Shown piece by piece: positions 58,339 to 64,000 of a stretch of 64,000 nucleotides of DNA; positions within the stretch are counted from its first letter, which is position 1; each line of letters begins with the position of its first letter. Below the pieces are notes generated by a model. The model worked only from the letters and a program-made list of their open reading frames with translations, was not told where the DNA came from and did not search any database. Source of the DNA: Pegea sp. RAD2-039 (Eukaryota > Chordata > Thaliacea > Salpida > Salpidae); assembly GCA_034620365.1 (NCBI GenBank), contig JAQGEQ010000048.1:1116001-1180000 (forward strand), given 5' to 3'. The position numbers were made by a program, and so were the translations under genes.

Positions 58339-61300
58339 AATGATATTTTAGAAGGTAAACAAGTTTTACCGAAATTTAAGCTGAATTTTGTGTAATCTGA
58401 TGTGATAAGTATTATGACAAACTTAATTTAGAGTTAAATTTTAAAGTTTTACTTAAATATAAGAAGCAATTACGCAAAATATTTTACAAAATGATTGATT
58501 TATAAGACAGTTACAATTTTATCTTAAAATAATGATAACTGTAAACTTCTTGCATTTAAATTTTAGTAAAACTTGTTTTTGAACGGTAAAAAGGTTATTT
58601 TTAAATCTTATTCCCTTATGTAAAATTGTAATTAGAGTTAACTAATTTTGATAAAAGATTTCATGAGTCATTTCTCATTATAAAAGATAATTAAAAGCTT
58701 GCTGTTATAAAATTAAAATAGTTATTTTGTTGTTAGATTCAGTTTCACACAGATGTAACAGTTAGCCACATATACTTTTATCAATACTTTAAGACAGCAA
58801 AAGATGAAACAATTGCAATTTTTACATTATAACCATTGTTGAAATTACAAAGCTTAATTGAAATTCCCTTTCTTTAATTTTAAAGCTAAACGAAATTCTG
58901 AAGAGAGTTCTGAAGACAGTTTTAATATTTAATTATCTTTTAAGATTAGCTGTGAAATTAACAAATCTGATTCCTTATTGAAAGATTTTGCAAAGGTTAT
59001 CGCAATTACTGTTCACATTAAATTAAAAATATTTTCTAAAGGAAATCTTTTCAACTAAAGTTCATTTGGTTGTAAACAAGAGTTTTAATGTAAAAATTAA
59101 ACTTAAAATATTTCAAACTTTGTTTGATTGCTATTGAATTATTTTTAAATATATAAGTATCAAACTAGTGAATTTTTCTTTTCATGTTTACAACTACACG
59201 ATTAGCAAAATATAAATGATTTAATTACATTATGTATTACTAGGATAAAAAGAGAGTTACGAATTAAAAATTTAAAATACGTTAAGAAAATAGGGTTTAT
59301 GTTTATAGGAAATGTTAAGTAATATTCAATGGATTTGAAAGAAATTTATTTTGCTTCGTGTAGCAAGTATTACTATGACAGAAAATCGATAAAGCATTTT
59401 TAGCTAACAAATTTTTTTATCTAGTAACTGACTATAACTAAAGAATGGAACCTTTATAAACAACACCGTATTTCTGACTTTCTCAATAGCTTACATCTTA
59501 AGCTTAAAAGCTTGTTTATTCATTTACTTTTAGCTTTTTAAAGCAAAACTGGATTGTATGAATAAACAAGTTTTAAATCGACGACACTTAGCATTGAGAT
59601 GACAACTTATTTATCTTATTGATTTGGGTTTATAAAAACACTGTGTAGTTTTTAATGTAATTTTTGACCATCAAGTGTAAATAAGAATTGTAAATCTTAA
59701 TTTGATTTAAACTGGTGTTGAAGTTAAAACATTTGCTAATTAATTAAAACTTTCTGTGCAAACCAAAAGACAGGTACCTTCAACATTCTTATTATTTGTA
59801 TGAAATAATTAAATTATTTGGAAATAATTTTGAGTAATGATTATAATTATTTTATTCATGTTTAGTTTTAAATTATCATACAACTGTTTTCAAGGTTTTA
59901 AATTTATCTGCTGAAAGAGCTATTTATAGTAGGTGCATTTGTAATAAATAACAAAATAATTGTTGAAATACAAACCAAGTAGAATGCCGAACAGCATATG
60001 ACAAAGATAATCGTAAAATTCAAAGAATTAATTATTATTAAGAATTACATCAACTATTTTATTGTTACAGCTGCAAGTATTCGTATAACCGTATTGTAGT
60101 AAAATTTCCGATATGTTTGAAATGTTTTAACATTTAAAAAAGAACTAATTTTAGATCAATTGATGTTTGTAAAAATTTCAACAAGTTTTCCTTTTTTACT
60201 ACAAACAATGTTTTCGTGTTTTTAGCAAAATATTTATTTTAATAAAAGTGGCTGGATTATCGTTTCTTGGGTTTTAAATGTAGTAATCATTTAATTTTAT
60301 AAATACTTTTAAGTTTATCGTTTTGATGACTGTGCTAGATTAAATGAAAAGATATAAGTTTGAAATATATATAAATATTGTAATTAAAGTAAAGTAAGCA
60401 AGTTATATAACAAAAAAATTTCTTTGATAACTGTTATAACAATGAGGTTTTGTTCAAGTTTATTTTTAATAAACAAACAATCTATTGATATTAATACTTA
60501 TGAAATAAGAATTACCTTTACTTTAAGAACTGTATGTTCGAATAAATTAAAACTCAAGTTCTTTGAATTGAATGTTGGTTGTTCATAAAATCAAAATAGA
60601 CTCTATAAAGTGCTTCGCTAAACTATTCTAGAGAAAAAATATATATTAAAAGTTAAAGCATTAATTAGAGAATTAATGTTGTTTCAGCATCTTTGGTTGT
60701 TTGTGGTTAAAAGTAAAAACATTTTGACTAAAGTCCATAATGGCAACTTGAAAATAATATTTCTACAAATGCTTATTTTCACAAAATCGAAACCAAATTA
60801 ATTGGTTTATTTAGACGAATTCACTTTTAATTTTGTTGGATAGGTTTAAAATGATCTTTGTCTGTACTTTACAAATAAAATTTTACATAAAAAACACCCC
60901 AAAAGTGCCATAAATGAGTTCTAATAGATTATATCTAATTTCATTACATGTAACCAAAAAATCTTAATTGAGATAATTTTAACAAAAAAAATATATAATA
61001 TTATAATTAAAAATCTTCAAATATCTCGGTAATATCTTTTGCTTTATTTTACTTTGTATTGTAAGTTACTAATTGATTTATAGTTTAGCCGATAAACCTC
61101 TAGTTTATGAGCCAATCCTTTAGTTAATCTCAAAATATTCGTTTAGCGGCAAACAAAATTATCAATAAAGATTAAGGTCGAAGTTTTGTGAATTTAACAA
61201 TTATAAAAATGGTTGCTTGAAAATATTAAACTTTGCTGCTAAGAAACTATTATTAGATTTTTTAAATAATTTATTATCCGATTACTAGTTAGGTTTAGTT

Positions 61301-64000
61301 TTTTATTTAGATTTATTAACAAAAAATTGTATATCTGTAATAAACTAACGAGCGTTGATTGCTTTAGCAATTCCTAGAATAAAAACTAAAAGTTATATAA
61401 ATGATAAACTTTAAATTAAGATAAAAACATGAATTTAGGAGAGTACTTTTAGCGTTGTAAAACCAAGTTCAACTTACTCAACTGATATATGCATAGTTTA
61501 GCAACTTAAAATTATCCTTCACTCAAATTTGTAACAGTTTACTTCAAGAAAGATATCTTCAGTTTTAGAATGTGAGTTGTGTTTCCTGATAGTTCCTGAA
61601 CCAGTTGAAAAATATACATTTAAAGTATTTTTAGCGTACAACTAAATTAGCTTAAAATATTCTACTTATTTTCAATATTAAAATCTAAAAGCATTTGTTT
61701 TTGTTTAATTTCTTAGCATTGCATAACTTTTCTATAAGTCATGCTTTAAGATTGAATGATACTTATAGAAAATATTTACAAATTTACAAGTTTGTTTTGC
61801 TCGATTTGGTAGGCTATTTTAGTCAATACAAAAACGTTAGTACTGTTTAGTATCTCATTACTAAATTTGAAAAATCATTAAAATCAAAAGTATAATCTAA
61901 ACGTATTGTAAAAAGTATATAACCAGAAACTACAAAAAGCAACGTTTAAACTGTTTGTTTATTAGTAATTTATGATAACAAACTAACACACACTTTTTAG
62001 TTTATTCAATAATTATAAATTTAAAACTTTTCCTTATTAGCTATTTATCAAACTTAATTAAAAAGAAAAAAAAAGATAAACTGTTGAGAGAAATTATGAG
62101 AGAATCTGAAAAAAAGAATTTAACAGCATTAGTTTATATATGAAGGATATTTCAACATGTGGTATTTATGAAATATGTGTAAAGAGAACCGAGCTAGAAA
62201 CTTATTACATGTAATGCATTGAAAATAATCATGAAAGAGGTGCTTAGAGCAAATTGTAGGTGTTTGAATGGTTCAGGTTCATTTAAAATTTTATTTTTCC
62301 GATTTCTATTGATCAGAATATAACAAGCAATTAAATGAATAGTAAAAATTTATATAGAAAAAAACAAATATGAACATATTTACTAATATTAAACAAATTT
62401 CTGTTGATTACATCACGTATATAATAAGGTGACGATTTTTTAGTAATAATAAGATATTTTTAAATAAAGTTTATACATGAAATAGTTTTAATCACTCTTA
62501 GTAAAGCAAAAACAGTTCTTTCATAAATCGTCTTTTTCGTGAGCTAAAGCTAGAAGAAAGAAAAACAATCATTCTTTGAGTTTGTACTTAAAAATAAGTA
62601 AGGCCTTAAAATAGATTGTAAAGAAATTTTATTGTTTTGATAAATTATTGGTGAATTAAGCTCTACATGAATTTTCTTTTTTTTTATATTGAAAATAATG
62701 AGTAAAATTTGTATAACTGTTTGAAAGTTCAAAAGTGTATAGAGATATAGAACTTAAAAGTTTAAATGTTCACAATCCGTAAAAATTCTTAACTTTCAAC
62801 CATTTCAAAACAAGGTAATATAATATCTCTTAGCTTTTATCCGATAAATTGAATTTAAAAGCTATTTTTTTTTTAAGTTTTGTTACTAAAATATGATAGA
62901 AGTACTTGAAAATTCGTGAAAAGTAGAAAATTGTAAACAGTTTAAATAAAATTTTAAAAAATTCAATAAAATTAGAAGATTCTGTTTTTTTTATTAGATT
63001 TGTTTGAAAGAAAGTTTTTTCAAAGAGTTTATTACGGAGAAAAGTTTTGCGTATTAGATAATTAGATAATCTTTTTGTCATTTCTTTTAACAGTTAGTTT
63101 TTGGTTTGCTAAACGATTTACAAATATTGTAATCAAACAGTATTTAAATCAAAACATTTTAGCTAACATATTTTGAATAAATGATTAAATCTTTATATAG
63201 TAATGCTTTATAGTAATAATCGATATTCATAAAAAGTTTTAAAATCAAAACAAATTGAAACTTCATTAAAATTCATCTTCTAATTTCAGCTAAAGCTCAC
63301 AAGAAAGCTGATTAAAATCAGAAGCATATCAAGATACTTGCAAAAAATCGATAATATTTTTTAAAAATTGAAATTAAATTGACTTTTAACTGAAGAAACG
63401 AAGTTTTTCTGATGAAAATTACAAGACCCATAAACTGATTAATGGTTAGTATATTGTCACAAATGATTCTAAAACATATTTTATTTTTGTTATTAATTTA
63501 AAAAAATTCTTTTTTCTAAGAATATCTAATTTAAAATTATTCTAGATCTCTTTAGTAATAAGCTAGTAAATAGAAATCTATAATTACAATAAATACAAGT
63601 TTTATGTATATGCTTCTAATAAAGCAAACTATAGTTGTTTTAAAATGAAAGCATTTTTCAAAGATAAGAATGTGAGATTAAAGATGATAAAAACTGAGGC
63701 TAGTGAACACAGAAGTTTTACTTTGTAGAGTAAAGTTATTCTGAGTAAAAAACTTAACAAAAATTTTTCACCTAATCTAAAATCAATCTAAAACGATAGT
63801 TTTATCTGGAATAATCTTTAACTTTGCTATAGTGTTTTGTACAACATTTTATCTTATTGTATTCAAAAGAGTTTATTACTAAGAAATCATATTCTTTAAT
63901 GCTTTATGCTGTTTCCTTAGTTTAATTTAAATGACTATATTATAGTTTAATATACCTTGAACCTTTGTTGTTGAAAAGTAGAAATTGTTTCATAATTATC
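58339..64000. other. AT-rich gene-poor stretch
   Basis: About 5.7 kb with no convincing exon, RNA gene or known repeat on either strand. ORFs at 62550-62732 and 62830-63081 on the minus strand are low in complexity, dominated by Phe, Lys and Ile codons, and look like chance. The first few hundred bases should hold the 3' UTR of the 191-residue gene. Confidence 0.45.

Noticed and set aside
62550-63081. Two minus-strand ORFs rich in Phe and Lys
   Set aside because: Composition equals that of noncoding flanks and there is no domain or motif.
1-64000. CRISPR arrays, operons, bacterial promoters or an inserted virus-like element
   Set aside because: The window is eukaryotic with spliced genes; I saw no regularly spaced repeats, no paired long terminal repeats and no capsid, envelope or integrase-like frames.

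Overview
The window is nuclear DNA from an invertebrate animal, roughly three-quarters A+T. The genes have many spliceosomal introns (GT..AG), most only about 40-60 bases long, with occasional introns of 0.4-1 kb. The lineage cannot be fixed from the sequence alone. A de novo 5-aminolevulinate synthase, a giant secreted lipid-transfer protein, an axonemal microtubule protein and a juvenile-hormone-type epoxide hydrolase together say free-living or at least complete metazoan, not a nematode. I rebuilt exon chains by hand from splice sites and family conservation. ALAS, MED16, the epoxide hydrolase, PA28, SPAG8 and the 191-residue gene close exactly in frame. The lipoprotein and UNC93 chains are supported by reading but I did not total them base by base.

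Layout: 1.4-4.0 kb (-) ALAS, heme synthesis; 6.9-11.0 kb (+) MED16, a Mediator tail subunit; 11.9-13.0 kb a decayed LINE; 13.9-30.7 kb (-) one very large apolipophorin/apoB-type lipoprotein of about 4,500-4,600 residues with a single 8.3 kb exon; 32.9-35.9 kb a nest of tRNA-derived SINE copies and decayed sequence; 36.3-39.2 kb (-) an UNC93-like membrane protein; 40.2-40.7 kb a second LINE copy; 42.1-44.7 kb (+) microsomal epoxide hydrolase; 47.1-47.5 kb a third LINE fragment; 48.5-49.6 kb (+) a PA28/11S proteasome activator; 50.7-51.1 kb (-) a small coiled-coil ORF; 51.6-53.1 kb (-) a SPAG8-like axonemal protein; 55.0-58.3 kb (+) an unrecognised six-exon gene for a probable N-myristoylated protein of 191 residues; 58.3-64 kb and several other gaps are AT-rich DNA in which I see no gene.

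The genes are ordinary neighbours, not a pathway cluster: heme synthesis, transcription, lipid transport, membrane transport, lipid epoxide turnover, proteasome regulation and cilia. The items most worth a second look are the lipoprotein (giant exon, extra C-terminal module, altered processing loop), the unrecognised myristoylated protein, the PA28 subunit with a mixed gamma/alpha character, the SINE family, and an unassigned dispersed repeat pair at 41.3 and 49.7 kb.
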